55,117 nt of DNA from CAYGTK01 sp964352775 (GCA_964352775.1 CAYGTK010000006.1:1-55117); one strand, 5' to 3'. Numbered from the stretch's first letter, positions 22,073-30,954 are shown. Program-made: numbers and translations. Notes: generated from the sequence alone by a model not told the origin.

Positions 22073-23095
22073 ATGAGAGCCATCAAATACATACTTACTC
22101 TAGTTGCTATCGTATGCTTTACGGATGTGGTAGCGCAAGACATTCATTATTCCCAATTCTATAACGCTCCGCTAACTGTCAATCCAGCATTAACGGGTCG
22201 TATAGCTGGTAGTTTCCGAATTGGAATTAATTATAGAAATCAATGGCCTTATTCGGTTAATGGAGCTACTTCATTCTCTACGCCAGCTATTTCGTTCGAT
22301 ATGCCTATCCGCTTTAACAGTAAGAACAACATCTTAGGTGTTGGTGCTTATATTGTTAACGACCGTTCAGCCTCGGGTTTGCTAACTAACCTTACAGCCA
22401 TGGCTTCTGTAGCCTTTCATAAGGGGCTTGGAGCTAATGGGAATCATGCCATATCTATTGGGGTGCAAGGGGGATACATTCAACGTCAAGTTGACCAGAG
22501 CGGTCTAATATTTGGTAGTAAGATCCAAGAAGTTGGGCTTCAGAACCTTGACCCTAGCTCACAACTGTTTAAAGAACTGACGGAAACTTCGATCAATAAT
22601 GTTGACTTGGCGGCAGGTTTTATGTGGAATTCTCGTCTCGGCAAAAAGATCAACATCTATGCGGGAGCATCTGTTTTCCATATCCTTCAACCAGAACATA
22701 GTTTTTCAGGAGGAACTGGCGAATCGGCTTCTTTGCCCCGTAGGTATGGGGTAAATGCAGGGCTAGACTGGAAAGTGGGGAATAAAGTATCGCTACTTCC
22801 ATCCTTTATTTACATGAGGCAAACCACCGCTCAACAATTTAACTTTGGATTATCTACAGCTATTGATTTCAATAGTAAAACCACCTTATTCTTGGGAGCT
22901 TATTATCGCCTTCAAGATGCTGTTATTCCTTATGTGGGTCTTGATTTTTCGCGCTTTCGCCTAGGGGTTAGTTACGATGCGAATGCGTCAGACCTTACCA
23001 GTACCAATGGTGCTTTCGAGGTTTCCTTGTCTTACATGGGCAAGTATGTGGAAGTACCTTCTGCAAATCCATCCTTGTACTGTCCACGTTTCTAA
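22073..23095 (+). CDS. PorP/SprF-family T9SS outer-membrane protein
   Basis: The 340-residue protein has a signal peptide (MRAIKYILTLVAIVCFTDVVAQ) and begins its mature part with the family hallmark DIHYSQFYNAPLTVNPALTG. The remainder is a beta-barrel with NYRNQWPYSV, FDMPIRFNSKNNILGVGAYI, AAGFMWNSRL, NAGLDWKVGNKVSLLPSFIYMR and a final FEVSLSYMGKYVE. In Flavobacterium johnsoniae SprF is needed to deliver SprB to the surface, and PorP-like proteins accompany type B substrates. The gene follows the adhesin by 10 bases, so it is almost certainly its dedicated partner. The last residues after the barrel (VPSANPSLYCPRF) are unusual in containing a cysteine. Confidence 0.94.
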   Translation: MRAIKYILTLVAIVCFTDVVAQDIHYSQFYNAPLTVNPALTGRIAGSFRIGINYRNQWPYSVNGATSFSTPAISFDMPIRFNSKNNILGVGAYIVNDRSASGLLTNLTAMASVAFHKGLGANGNHAISIGVQGGYIQRQVDQSGLIFGSKIQEVGLQNLDPSSQLFKELTETSINNVDLAAGFMWNSRLGKKINIYAGASVFHILQPEHSFSGGTGESASLPRRYGVNAGLDWKVGNKVSLLPSFIYMRQTTAQQFNFGLSTAIDFNSKTTLFLGAYYRLQDAVIPYVGLDFSRFRLGVSYDANASDLTSTNGAFEVSLSYMGKYVEVPSANPSLYCPRF

Positions 23096-23118
23096 CCCTA
23101 CCCAAACCCATCTAAACC

Positions 23119-25179
23119 ATGAAGAACATTCTTTTTCTACTACTTGGTACGTTGCTCTTTGGGACGGCATTTGCTAGCCCCGTCGACAGTAGTGACACTG
23201 CCTTTCCTGTAAAGCTCCCTTTCAAAAAGAAGGTGAAATATGCCGATAATCATTTTGAAGTAGGTAACTATTTCGAAGCATTGGAGCTTTACCAAGAACT
23301 TTACGAAGACAAAAAGGAAGATGTATATATAGAACACCAAATGGCGGAATGCTATCGCCTAGCTCGTGATTATAAAAATGGGGTGAAGTATTACAAAAAA
23401 GTAGCTTCAGCAGACGCTGACGATTATCCCAGCTCTCGGTTCTATTATGGAGAATGTTTACAGAAAACAGGAGAGCCTGAACAAGCGAAAAGTCAATATT
23501 CAAAATTTGTAAAAGCAGATCACAAAGGACTAGATGACTTAAGTAGAATAGCGAAAAGCAGAATTAAAGCCTGTGAATATGCCATGTCGTATCAAGCTCC
23601 TGCTGACCCCTCTCACGAGATCATTCACTTAGATGAACCATTGAACCAGCCTTGGACAGACTATGCACCACAAGTGTTAGATCAGAAATACTTGTACTAC
23701 TCCTCTTTAAATAACGATACAGCTACCAACCGTAGATTCATGAAGTACGGGATGTTCCTATCACATATCTACCGTTCAGAATTGCAGACGGATGGTACTT
23801 GGGGCAAAGGCGAAATAATTGACCGCCCTGCTAATAGTGACTTGCTTCATAGTGGGAATACAGCATTTACTCCTGATGGACAAAAAATGTATTTCACGCA
23901 CTGTGAAGACAATGGCAATAACTCCGTAACCTGCAAGATCCTTTTTTCGAAACGCCGTGGAGATGAGTGGAGCACTCCCAAAGAGCTTAGCGAAATAGTG
24001 AACAAACCTGAAACAGATAACACCCACCCAGCAGTGGCACAAGGTCCAGGAAGAAAAGACTTGCTCTACTTCGTCTCAGACCGTGAAGGTGGAAAGGGTG
24101 GTTATGATATATGGCATGTAGAGGTAGATGCTAACGGCCGCGCTAGCAACCTTACTAATCTGGATGCTGCCAATACCGAGGACAATGAGTATACCCCTTA
24201 TTACCATACTAAGCGTAAGCTATTATACTTCAGTAGTGCTGGTTTACCAGGGTTTGGTGGTTACGATGTATTCAAACTACGTGGAAATTCAGAAGACGGT
24301 TGGGATACGCCAATAAACATGGGACAACCCGTTAATTCAACTGTAGACGATATTTACTTTACAGCTGGGGAGAGCAAAAAGCTGTTCTATATGGTATCGA
24401 ACAGGCCTGGTATTATTGGCCTTAAAAGTGAGACCTGTTGTGATGACATCTTTAAAGTAAAAGACCTTTACAAGCCGTTTTTTGCAGTATCAGGTCTGGC
24501 ATATGAAAAAGAAGACTCTATAACGCTCTCAGATACCAAGTTGGATGCTTATACTATTGAGTTGTATGATATTACAAGCGGTACACCTAAGCTAATAAAG
24601 AAAGCTTCTTCAGATGCTAGTGGAGTCTTTTTTGCAGATGCATTATCTGTAGATAGAAAGTATAGTGTGAAGTTTCAGCAGGAAGGTTATTTCTCTGACA
24701 CCCGAACGTTCAATACGATGGGCTTGGAAGAACCAGATACCTTTAGCATAACAGGAGGCTTAGAGCGTATTCGTAAAGACAAAGCTTATACACTGAGCAA
24801 TATCTACTATGCATATAAAAGTACCAAGCTGACCAAAGATTCAGAACAAGCCTTAGATGAATTGTACAGCTTAATGATGGAGAATCCACTGATCATTATT
24901 GAGCTAAGTTCGCATACTGATAGTATTGGTTCCGATGGTTATAACGAACGCCTTTCTCAGAAAAGGGCACAAAGTTGTGTAGATTATCTCACCCTTGTTA
25001 AGAAGGTGCCACTAGACCGCATATTAGCTAAGGGCTATGGAGAAACGCTTCCTGTAGCGCCTAACAGCCTACCTAATGGGAAAGACAATCCCGACGGGCG
25101 TGCGAAGAACAGACGTACCGAATACCGAATTGTTGGTGAATTGGAATTTGGAGGTGATAAGGTGATCATGAAGCCCTAG
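23119..25179 (+). CDS. OmpA-family protein with TPR and PD40 repeats
   Basis: The 686-residue protein has, in order, a signal peptide (MKNILFLLLGTLLFGTAFA), TPR-like helices (about 45-145: EALELYQELYEDKKEDVYIE), a PD40/WD40-like beta-propeller (about 175-450, with repeats such as TAFTPDGQKMYFTHCED and LLYFVSDREGGKGGYDIW), a carboxypeptidase-regulatory-like beta domain (450-545), and a C-terminal OmpA peptidoglycan-binding domain (IYYAYKSTKLTKDSEQALDE, SSHTDSIGSDGYNERLSQ, RAKNRRTEYRI). Proteins of this design, like SprE/PorE-type factors, bind peptidoglycan in the periplasm and sit in adhesin-PorP operons. It follows PorP/SprF by 23 bases. Confidence 0.93.
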   Translation: MKNILFLLLGTLLFGTAFASPVDSSDTAFPVKLPFKKKVKYADNHFEVGNYFEALELYQELYEDKKEDVYIEHQMAECYRLARDYKNGVKYYKKVASADADDYPSSRFYYGECLQKTGEPEQAKSQYSKFVKADHKGLDDLSRIAKSRIKACEYAMSYQAPADPSHEIIHLDEPLNQPWTDYAPQVLDQKYLYYSSLNNDTATNRRFMKYGMFLSHIYRSELQTDGTWGKGEIIDRPANSDLLHSGNTAFTPDGQKMYFTHCEDNGNNSVTCKILFSKRRGDEWSTPKELSEIVNKPETDNTHPAVAQGPGRKDLLYFVSDREGGKGGYDIWHVEVDANGRASNLTNLDAANTEDNEYTPYYHTKRKLLYFSSAGLPGFGGYDVFKLRGNSEDGWDTPINMGQPVNSTVDDIYFTAGESKKLFYMVSNRPGIIGLKSETCCDDIFKVKDLYKPFFAVSGLAYEKEDSITLSDTKLDAYTIELYDITSGTPKLIKKASSDASGVFFADALSVDRKYSVKFQQEGYFSDTRTFNTMGLEEPDTFSITGGLERIRKDKAYTLSNIYYAYKSTKLTKDSEQALDELYSLMMENPLIIIELSSHTDSIGSDGYNERLSQKRAQSCVDYLTLVKKVPLDRILAKGYGETLPVAPNSLPNGKDNPDGRAKNRRTEYRIVGELEFGGDKVIMKP

Positions 25180-25250
25180 TGGCATTTATGTACAGCACAC
25201 TACCAACATCATGTCACTATCCTAAGTCCATTAGCACCAGCCGAATTATT

Positions 25251-25258
25251 TATATTTG
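25251..25258 (+). promoter_or_regulatory. -7 promoter box TATATTTG
   Basis: A perfect TAnnTTTG box 18 bases before the ATG at 25277; a TTA lies 17 bases upstream, near the -33 position. It lies within the TTG that could otherwise be taken as a start codon, which argues for the later ATG. Confidence 0.5.
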
Positions 25259-25276
25259 GTTCAACCCCACAAACCA

Positions 25277-27637
25277 ATGATCACAATGAGACCATCGATC
25301 CTATCCACTCTTTGGGTGTTTATATTTTGCCTGCTTTTCACCCCCGCTTTTGCACAGCAGAATGTAGGTATTGGAACATTAACACCTAATGGCAAGGCCA
25401 TACTAGATATGGAATCAACCACCATGGGTTTATTGATACCAAGAATGACCTCCCCTGAACGTGTGGCCATATTTCCTAGCGGCCTTACCGATGAAGGGTT
25501 AATGGTGTATGATAACACCCTTAACCAATTCTACTATTGGGATGGTACCCAATGGCTTCCATTTGGCGGTGGTGGTGCCGATGGCGATTGGACCGTTACA
25601 GGAACTGATATGTTTTCCGCTGTTTCAGGAAATGTAGGTATTGGGGTATCGCTACCAGCGGCCAAGTTCCATACTAATGGCTCTTTAAAATTTGAGAATG
25701 TAGTTCCTGGTGTATCAAATTTCATTTTAGTGGTTGACGGAGCTGGCGATGTTGGTCAGCGCTTTTTACCTGCCAATGTTTGGGATGGTGATGATGTGAA
25801 CGATGCTGATGCGAGTACAACAAACGAGTTGAACACAGCATTTAGCTACAACCCAGGTACCCAGCAATTAAGCATTACTGATGCAGGAGGTACTTTAACA
25901 GCCACTATTAATGTAACAGCTACTGCTGACCTTGATAGTGACACTACAAATGAATTACAAACACTTACTTCACTTTATGATGGAACTGCTGAGGAGGTAA
26001 CGGTAAGTATTAGCAACGGTAATAGCACCACCTTCTCTATAGAAGATGGTGATAGTGATGATAGTAATGAGCTACAGACCTTAACCCTAGTACAAACTGG
26101 AGATTCTGTAAATTGGAACTTGAGCGATGGCGGTGGAAACGGCTCTTTCAGTTTAACAGATGCAGACTGGGCAGGAGCAGGTACAGGGGTGATGTACCCT
26201 GTTACCTTGACGGATAATATCGGTATTTCAAGAAATACTGCTTTTTACGACCTTGATGTGAACGGCGATATTCGTGTGGTCGATCAGTTGATCTTTGACA
26301 CTACAGGTTACTTTATTGAGCGAAATGCAAATAATCTTTACTTCTCTTCTACTAACGATTTCCGTTTTGTTTCTGGCCAAGGGCATAATATCCGCTACTA
26401 TGCACAAGCTGGAGAGGCTATTGTAAATTATCGACTAGATAATGAAGACGTGATGACCCTTAGGGGCGATGATGGTGGCGGCGCTAACCAATTCAATGTA
26501 GGTATTGGTAATACAGCCCCTGTAAGTAAGCTACACGTAGCTGGCGATATTCGTCTTGGGGCTATAAATCCACCTGGGTTCACCAACGGAGGTAGCAATT
26601 ATGGCGACCTACTGTACCTTTCTGGCGCACCTGGTTATAATGCACCAGCTAACCTTGATAGTGAAAACTCTGACCCATTATTTATCAGTAGATATAATTC
26701 TGGGCCAGACTTATCAGAGATCCGCATAAATATTGGAGACAATACTTCTGGCGATAACACGCTTCGTGACCGTTTGAGCATAGGCGCACTAGCTACTGGA
26801 TCTACTAATTTGAATGATTACCAGAGTTTATTCCAATTCGAGATAAACAACTCAAGTACAGATTCTGATGAGCCAATGCTATCTATTAGCCCAGTTGGGG
26901 TTTTGCATTCTACTAATTATCATGGCGCACTATCATTAACCAAACCTGATACATCGAATGGTCAATACATTAACCTTGTTCGTGAAGGTGCAGGTGCAGA
27001 TTGGTCAATAGGTTATCAATACACAAGTAATAACTTCGCTATCGGTCAGTCAACCACAAATAACAGCGCATTTACAAACCCTGAGTTCACCATTTTAGCT
27101 TCAACTGGTTATGTGGGTTTAGGAGTTAACAATCCATCCTATAGGGTTACCTTACCAAATTCACCTTCAACAGCGGGGCGAGGTATTGCCGAAATGTGGG
27201 TTACCTATTCTGATGGCCGATTTAAAACCGATAGAACGGAATTACCTCCCGTATTGGATAAAGTAATGCAACTATTGCCATTGAATTATCATTGGGAGGA
27301 TTTTGACCATGATGAAAATGGTCAGCTAGTTGGTCTGGGTACAGTAAACCCATATACCGACTTAGGTTTTATTGCACAGGATGTGTATGAGCTTTTCCCT
27401 GAGGTAGTAAGCAAGCCTGAGAATGAAGCAACAGCCACTTGGGGTATTGACTATGCTCGCCTATCGGTTGTGTTAACTAAAGCCTTGCAAGAGCAGCAAA
27501 TGATGTTGACCGCTGAAAAGCAACAGCATCAGCAAACCCAAATGGAAGTAGCAGCACTTCAAACTCAAATGCAGCGGGTTTTAGACAGATTAGCTAGTTT
27601 GGAAGGAAAAACAGGCACTACTACAGCCAGTAAATAG
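25277..27637 (+). CDS. tail-fiber-like surface protein with S74 auto-processing domain
   Basis: The ATG at 25277 (or 25286) gives about 786 residues with a signal peptide (TLWVFIFCLLFTPAFAQ). Residues 28-95 repeat the N-terminal module of the collagen-like proteins (NVGIGTLTPNGKAILDMEST, GLLIPRM, GLMVYDN, FYYWDGTQW). A beta-helical stalk follows with repeats of the type VGIG and D-rich linkers (DGDSDDSNELQTL). The C-terminus carries a peptidase S74 / intramolecular chaperone domain: MWVTYSDGRFKTDR with the Ser-Asp...Lys cleavage site, LGFIAQDVYELFPEVV, GIDYARLSVVLTKALQEQQ, ending in a coiled coil. S74 domains trimerise the stalk and then cut themselves off. No phage genes are nearby, so this is a cellular surface fibre. 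Confidence 0.88.
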   Translation: MITMRPSILSTLWVFIFCLLFTPAFAQQNVGIGTLTPNGKAILDMESTTMGLLIPRMTSPERVAIFPSGLTDEGLMVYDNTLNQFYYWDGTQWLPFGGGGADGDWTVTGTDMFSAVSGNVGIGVSLPAAKFHTNGSLKFENVVPGVSNFILVVDGAGDVGQRFLPANVWDGDDVNDADASTTNELNTAFSYNPGTQQLSITDAGGTLTATINVTATADLDSDTTNELQTLTSLYDGTAEEVTVSISNGNSTTFSIEDGDSDDSNELQTLTLVQTGDSVNWNLSDGGGNGSFSLTDADWAGAGTGVMYPVTLTDNIGISRNTAFYDLDVNGDIRVVDQLIFDTTGYFIERNANNLYFSSTNDFRFVSGQGHNIRYYAQAGEAIVNYRLDNEDVMTLRGDDGGGANQFNVGIGNTAPVSKLHVAGDIRLGAINPPGFTNGGSNYGDLLYLSGAPGYNAPANLDSENSDPLFISRYNSGPDLSEIRINIGDNTSGDNTLRDRLSIGALATGSTNLNDYQSLFQFEINNSSTDSDEPMLSISPVGVLHSTNYHGALSLTKPDTSNGQYINLVREGAGADWSIGYQYTSNNFAIGQSTTNNSAFTNPEFTILASTGYVGLGVNNPSYRVTLPNSPSTAGRGIAEMWVTYSDGRFKTDRTELPPVLDKVMQLLPLNYHWEDFDHDENGQLVGLGTVNPYTDLGFIAQDVYELFPEVVSKPENEATATWGIDYARLSVVLTKALQEQQMMLTAEKQQHQQTQMEVAALQTQMQRVLDRLASLEGKTGTTTASK

Positions 27638-27650
27638 TCATTCTTCTTAG

Positions 27651-27658
27651 TAAATTTG
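27651..27658 (+). promoter_or_regulatory. -7 promoter box TAAATTTG
   Basis: A perfect TAnnTTTG box in the gap before the FKBP gene, leaving a leader of about 65 bases. The 18-base element at 27705-27722 lies within that leader. Confidence 0.4.
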
Positions 27659-27704
27659 TGGTATTGGAATACGTAAGAGGAAATTCGAACGTTCATTCTG
27701 CAAA

Positions 27705-27722
27705 TCTTTATTCATATATCTT
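27705..27722 (+). promoter_or_regulatory. 18-base element shared with 18612-18629
   Basis: TCTTTATTCATATATCTT ends 5 bases before the FKBP ATG and matches the element before the second collagen-like gene at 16 of 18 positions. Confidence 0.3.
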
Positions 27723-27727
27723 ACACC

Positions 27728-28207
27728 ATGAAGACTTACTTGATACTTCCTCTTTTAGCAATTGCCCTACTATTCGGTTTTAACTCTTGCGAAGAAACAG
27801 ACGATAGACCGCAGTCGGTGCAAGACGAAGAGGCGATCACCAATTTTTTGGAAGCCAATAATTTCACTGATAGGGCAACCCGTACTGAAGACGGCTTATA
27901 TTTTGTGATAGATACCCCAGGAACGGGAGCAAGCCCTAACCTTAGTTCTACGGTGATAATTCATTACACAGGTACATTGGTGAGCGATGGTACTATTTTC
28001 GATAGCTCGTATGATAACGGACAACCTGCTACTTTGGCTTTGGGCAATACGATTCAGGGTTGGCAAAAGGGAATTCCATTCTTTAAAAGAGGTGCAAAAG
28101 GCTTTTTGGTAATACCATCAGCACTAGCTTACGGCACTAGTGGAAATGGAAGTATTCCTCCAAACGCAGTCCTTTTATTCGAGATACACCTCATCGATTT
28201 CGTATAG
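27728..28207 (+). CDS. FKBP-type peptidyl-prolyl isomerase lipoprotein
   Basis: The 159-residue protein has a lipobox (LLFGFNSC, Cys21) and an acidic linker, then a single FKBP domain from about residue 55: STVIIHYTGTLVSDGTIFDS, IQGWQKGIPFFKRGAKGFLV, IPSALAYGTSGNGSIPPNAV and FEIHLIDFV. The Tyr, Asp and Trp of the active site are present (HYTG, IFDSS, GWQKG). It catalyses cis-trans isomerisation of Xaa-Pro bonds and would assist folding of envelope proteins. Lipid attachment places it on the periplasmic side of a membrane. The gene is next to thiL, 50 bases away on the same strand, but thiL has its own promoter box. Confidence 0.93.
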   Translation: MKTYLILPLLAIALLFGFNSCEETDDRPQSVQDEEAITNFLEANNFTDRATRTEDGLYFVIDTPGTGASPNLSSTVIIHYTGTLVSDGTIFDSSYDNGQPATLALGNTIQGWQKGIPFFKRGAKGFLVIPSALAYGTSGNGSIPPNAVLLFEIHLIDFV

Positions 28208-28245
28208 CTTTCTCCTCTTAGTTAGCATATTGGTAGCTAAGGTTC

Positions 28246-28253
28246 TATTTTTG
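28246..28253 (+). promoter_or_regulatory. -7 promoter box TATTTTTG, 4 bases before ATG
   Basis: A perfect TAnnTTTG box with only GCGC between it and the thiL ATG at 28258. The expected transcription start coincides with the start codon, so the message would be leaderless. Confidence 0.55.
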
Positions 28254-28257
28254 CGCC

Positions 28258-29310
28258 ATGGCAGAAGTAAAACGCACAGAAATTGGCGCCTTGGGCGAGT
28301 TTGGATTGATCAAAGTATTGACCGCAGGATTTCCTATTCAACATGATAGTACGATAAAAGGCATAGGCGACGATGCCGCTATTCTAGACCTTAGTGAAGG
28401 TAAAACAGTAGTATCTACCGATATGCTGGTAGAAGGTATACACTTTGATATGATGTATGTTCCTTTAAAGCACTTGGGCTATAAAGCAGTAGTGGTAAAT
28501 CTTTCAGACATCTACGCCATGAACGCTACTCCTAAGCAGATCACCGTTTCATTAGCTATCTCCAATCGCTTTTCAGTAGAAGCTTTAGAAGAAATATATG
28601 AAGGCATAAAGCATGCTTGCGATGTGTACAATGTAGACCTTGTTGGTGGCGATACTACCTCCTCTACTTCTGGTTTGATAATTAGTGTAACTGCAATTGG
28701 AGTGGGTGATAGTAAAAAGATCACTTGTAGAGATACAGCTAAACCTGGCGATCTAATTTGTGTGAGTGGCGACCTAGGCGCTGCTTATTTGGGTTTACAA
28801 CTATTGGAGCGCGAAAAGCAGATCTTTTTAGAGAACCCAGATGTAAAACCAGACCTAGATGACCAGACACACTTAGTAGGTCGTCAATTGAAACCAGAGG
28901 CGCGAAAAGACATTATTCAGATATTGGATGACTTGAAAGTTATTCCTACCAGTATGATAGATGTATCAGATGGACTTTCATCAGAGTTATTGCATATCTG
29001 TATGGATTCTGGTGTAGGCGCTAGAATATATGAAGATGCTGTGCCTATTCAGGAAGACACCTACAACCAAGCCCTAAAGTTTAACCTAGACCCTATTACT
29101 TGTGCATTAAGTGGTGGTGAAGATTATGAGCTGCTTTTTACCATCGACCCTAAGGATAAAATTAAACTACAAGGCATTCTTGAATTAAGTCACATTGGCG
29201 AAATATTAGAGAAAGACAAAGGCATTAAGCTGCATACCAAAGGCGGCAACGTTCACGATATTACAGCCCAAGGTTGGGACCCCTTGTTGAAGGCCGCTAA
29301 GCAGGGTTAA
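28258..29310 (+). CDS. thiL: thiamine-monophosphate kinase
   Basis: The 350-residue cytosolic enzyme has the ThiL/AIRS-kinase pattern: IKGIGDDAAILDL at residues 36-48, STDMLVEGIHFDMMY, HLGYKAVVVNLSDIYAMNA, DLVGGDTTSSTSGLIIS, PGDLICVSGDLGAAYLGLQL, MIDVSDGLSSELLHIC and LSGGEDYELLFTI. It phosphorylates thiamine monophosphate to the active cofactor thiamine pyrophosphate. All the metal-binding aspartates appear to be present, and the length is slightly above that of E. coli ThiL, as is usual in Bacteroidota. It is not embedded in a thiamine operon here; the next gene is an NdpA-like protein 36 bases downstream. No TPP riboswitch was seen upstream. Confidence 0.96.
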   Translation: MAEVKRTEIGALGEFGLIKVLTAGFPIQHDSTIKGIGDDAAILDLSEGKTVVSTDMLVEGIHFDMMYVPLKHLGYKAVVVNLSDIYAMNATPKQITVSLAISNRFSVEALEEIYEGIKHACDVYNVDLVGGDTTSSTSGLIISVTAIGVGDSKKITCRDTAKPGDLICVSGDLGAAYLGLQLLEREKQIFLENPDVKPDLDDQTHLVGRQLKPEARKDIIQILDDLKVIPTSMIDVSDGLSSELLHICMDSGVGARIYEDAVPIQEDTYNQALKFNLDPITCALSGGEDYELLFTIDPKDKIKLQGILELSHIGEILEKDKGIKLHTKGGNVHDITAQGWDPLLKAAKQG

Positions 29311-29346
29311 TTTCCAGTACTTTTTTATACTAAACACGTTCTCGCG

Positions 29347-30396
29347 ATGATAGACTTTATAGATGCCAATGTAGTAGCTGCATCCGTTCATAGGGTAGGA
29401 AATAAAGGATTAGAAGAAGCCCTAACCACAAGTGAAAATGCTCTTGATATTGAAGACGCGCACTTAAGAGGCTTGCTGTTAAATTGCTTTAAGGCTCAAT
29501 TTAAAGAGCCTGAATTATTCGAATTTCATCATTCTAGCAATAATACGGGGCTTAATCCACTTTTCAATTATTCAGTATCAGCTTTTGATATGCCCGATGA
29601 ATTCCAGAAGTGTTCCGTACATATGGCTAGGCATTTGTATGAGGTGTCAATGCATCCACAAATAAAAGCAGGTGATCTATTTGTAGTCCGCTTATCCCAT
29701 GTTCGTGTACATGGTGAAAGTACGGAGGCTATCGGGCTGTTCAAGTCAGAAGTAAAAGTGCCTTTCCTGAAATTATTGACCGAATCAAAAGACCAATCGC
29801 TTACCTACGAGGAAGGGATAGCAATAGATAAAGTAGATAAAGCTTGTTTGATATTGGATGAAGACCGCGACACGGGATTGAAAGTATGCGTAAAAGACAA
29901 TACCAATAAAGGAAGCGACGCTCAGTTTTGGCGTGATAACTTCTTACATGTGCAGCCTTGTAACGATGAATTCCACCAAACAAAGGAATTCATGGGTATG
30001 GCGAAAAGCTTTATTACCGACAAGCTGCCTGAGCAATATGAAGTGGAACGAACAGACCAAATGGATCTGCTAAATAAGTCGTTGGCTTTCTTTAAAGAGA
30101 ATGACCACTTTGAGCGGGAAGCTTTCGACCAACAGGTATTGCAGAACCCAGCTGTGATAGAATCCTTTAAAGAGTTTGACAAGGAGATGAATGCTGAGCG
30201 CGAAGCGCCCATGGAAGAGGCCTTCTCCATTTCTAACCTAGCGGTAAAAAAAGAATCGAAAACATTTAAGAGCGTTCTGAAGTTGGATAAGAACTTCCAC
30301 ATTTACGTACATGGAGATCGCGACTTAATAGAACGAGGTTTTGATGATGATAAAGGAATGAAGTACTACAAGGTGTTTTACGACGAGGAACGCTAG
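29347..30396 (+). CDS. nucleoid-associated protein (NdpA/YejK family)
   Basis: The 349-residue protein matches the 37-kDa nucleoid-associated family: an N-terminal region with VVAASVHRVGNKGLEEALTT, a central ARHLYEVSMHPQIKAGDLFVV, the strand pair AIGLFKSEVKVPFLKL, and a C-terminal helix-strand region with NFHIYVHGDRDLIERGFD and KYYKVFYDEE. The family binds DNA in Gammaproteobacteria; in Bacteroidota its role is unproven. No signal peptide. It follows thiL by 36 bases and is tail-to-tail with the DUF2452 gene, with a single base between the stops. A TACTTTTT sequence lies upstream, so it may be transcribed on its own. Confidence 0.88.
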   Translation: MIDFIDANVVAASVHRVGNKGLEEALTTSENALDIEDAHLRGLLLNCFKAQFKEPELFEFHHSSNNTGLNPLFNYSVSAFDMPDEFQKCSVHMARHLYEVSMHPQIKAGDLFVVRLSHVRVHGESTEAIGLFKSEVKVPFLKLLTESKDQSLTYEEGIAIDKVDKACLILDEDRDTGLKVCVKDNTNKGSDAQFWRDNFLHVQPCNDEFHQTKEFMGMAKSFITDKLPEQYEVERTDQMDLLNKSLAFFKENDHFEREAFDQQVLQNPAVIESFKEFDKEMNAEREAPMEEAFSISNLAVKKESKTFKSVLKLDKNFHIYVHGDRDLIERGFDDDKGMKYYKVFYDEER

Positions 30397-30397
30397 T

Positions 30398-30895
30398 TTA
30401 CACCTGTTCTTCGCCTTCTTGTTCCTCTTCCTCGGCTACGCGCTTTACATCCCATGTATGGTCGTACAGTAACTCTGCAGATGCTACGAAGTGCGAATAC
30501 GGAAATGATCTACCCCATTCTTCAGGGCTTAATAAAGAAAGTGTATCGGTACCATCTTTCTTTTGATACAAGTAATAGGTGTGGCCCATTATAGGGTCAA
30601 AACGCAAACCCACTTTATATATCTGTTCAGATACTTCTACTCGCTTTTGTAATCCTTTAGCTTGATTAGCTAGTGTTCGCATTTGGTCATACAACTGCTC
30701 CATTTGGCGCTCGGTCTGCTGACGCATGGCTCCCATAGCGCGGCCTTTTATCTTTCCTTGATCCTCTGGCTTAATAGCCACCCCACCTACCGTGTGAGCA
30801 TAAGGTAACAGACCAGGGTTCTCCGTTATCTTATCTGGATCGATCGGATTAACGAACTCTTCTTTCGACTCTGTATTTTTCTTGTCTTCGGCCAT
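30398..30895 (-). CDS. DUF2452-domain protein
   Basis: The 165-residue protein is hydrophilic, with no signal or membrane segment. Hallmarks are FVNPIDPDKITENPGLLPYA, HTVGGVAIKPEDQGKIKGRA, a coiled-coil stretch (MRQQTERQMEQLYDQMRTLA) and VGLRFDPIMGHTYYLYQKKD, ending in a strongly acidic tail (EEEEQEGEEQ). DUF2452 is widespread in Bacteroidota, but I know of no defined function; the PIMGxxYYLY segment suggests a small beta domain. A -7 box lies 4 bases before the ATG, again giving a leaderless message. Its 3' end almost touches the convergent NdpA-like gene. Confidence 0.88.
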   Translation of the reverse strand: MAEDKKNTESKEEFVNPIDPDKITENPGLLPYAHTVGGVAIKPEDQGKIKGRAMGAMRQQTERQMEQLYDQMRTLANQAKGLQKRVEVSEQIYKVGLRFDPIMGHTYYLYQKKDGTDTLSLLSPEEWGRSFPYSHFVASAELLYDHTWDVKRVAEEEEQEGEEQV

Positions 30896-30899
30896 AAGG

Positions 30900-30907
30900 C
30901 AAAATTA
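30900..30907 (-). promoter_or_regulatory. -7 promoter box TAATTTTG, 4 bases before ATG
   Basis: Read on the minus strand, TAATTTTG-CCTT-ATG precedes the DUF2452 gene. A TTG lies 15 bases upstream of the box, slightly closer than the usual spacing. Confidence 0.55.
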
Positions 30908-30954
30908 TGCATTTGCGTACGGCAATAGTAACGGGAGAGCTTAAAAAAGGTTGT

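Noticed and set aside
25277..27637. S74 tail-fiber protein as a sign of a prophage
   Set aside because: There are no capsid, portal, terminase, integrase or lysis genes nearby, and the protein has a signal peptide.
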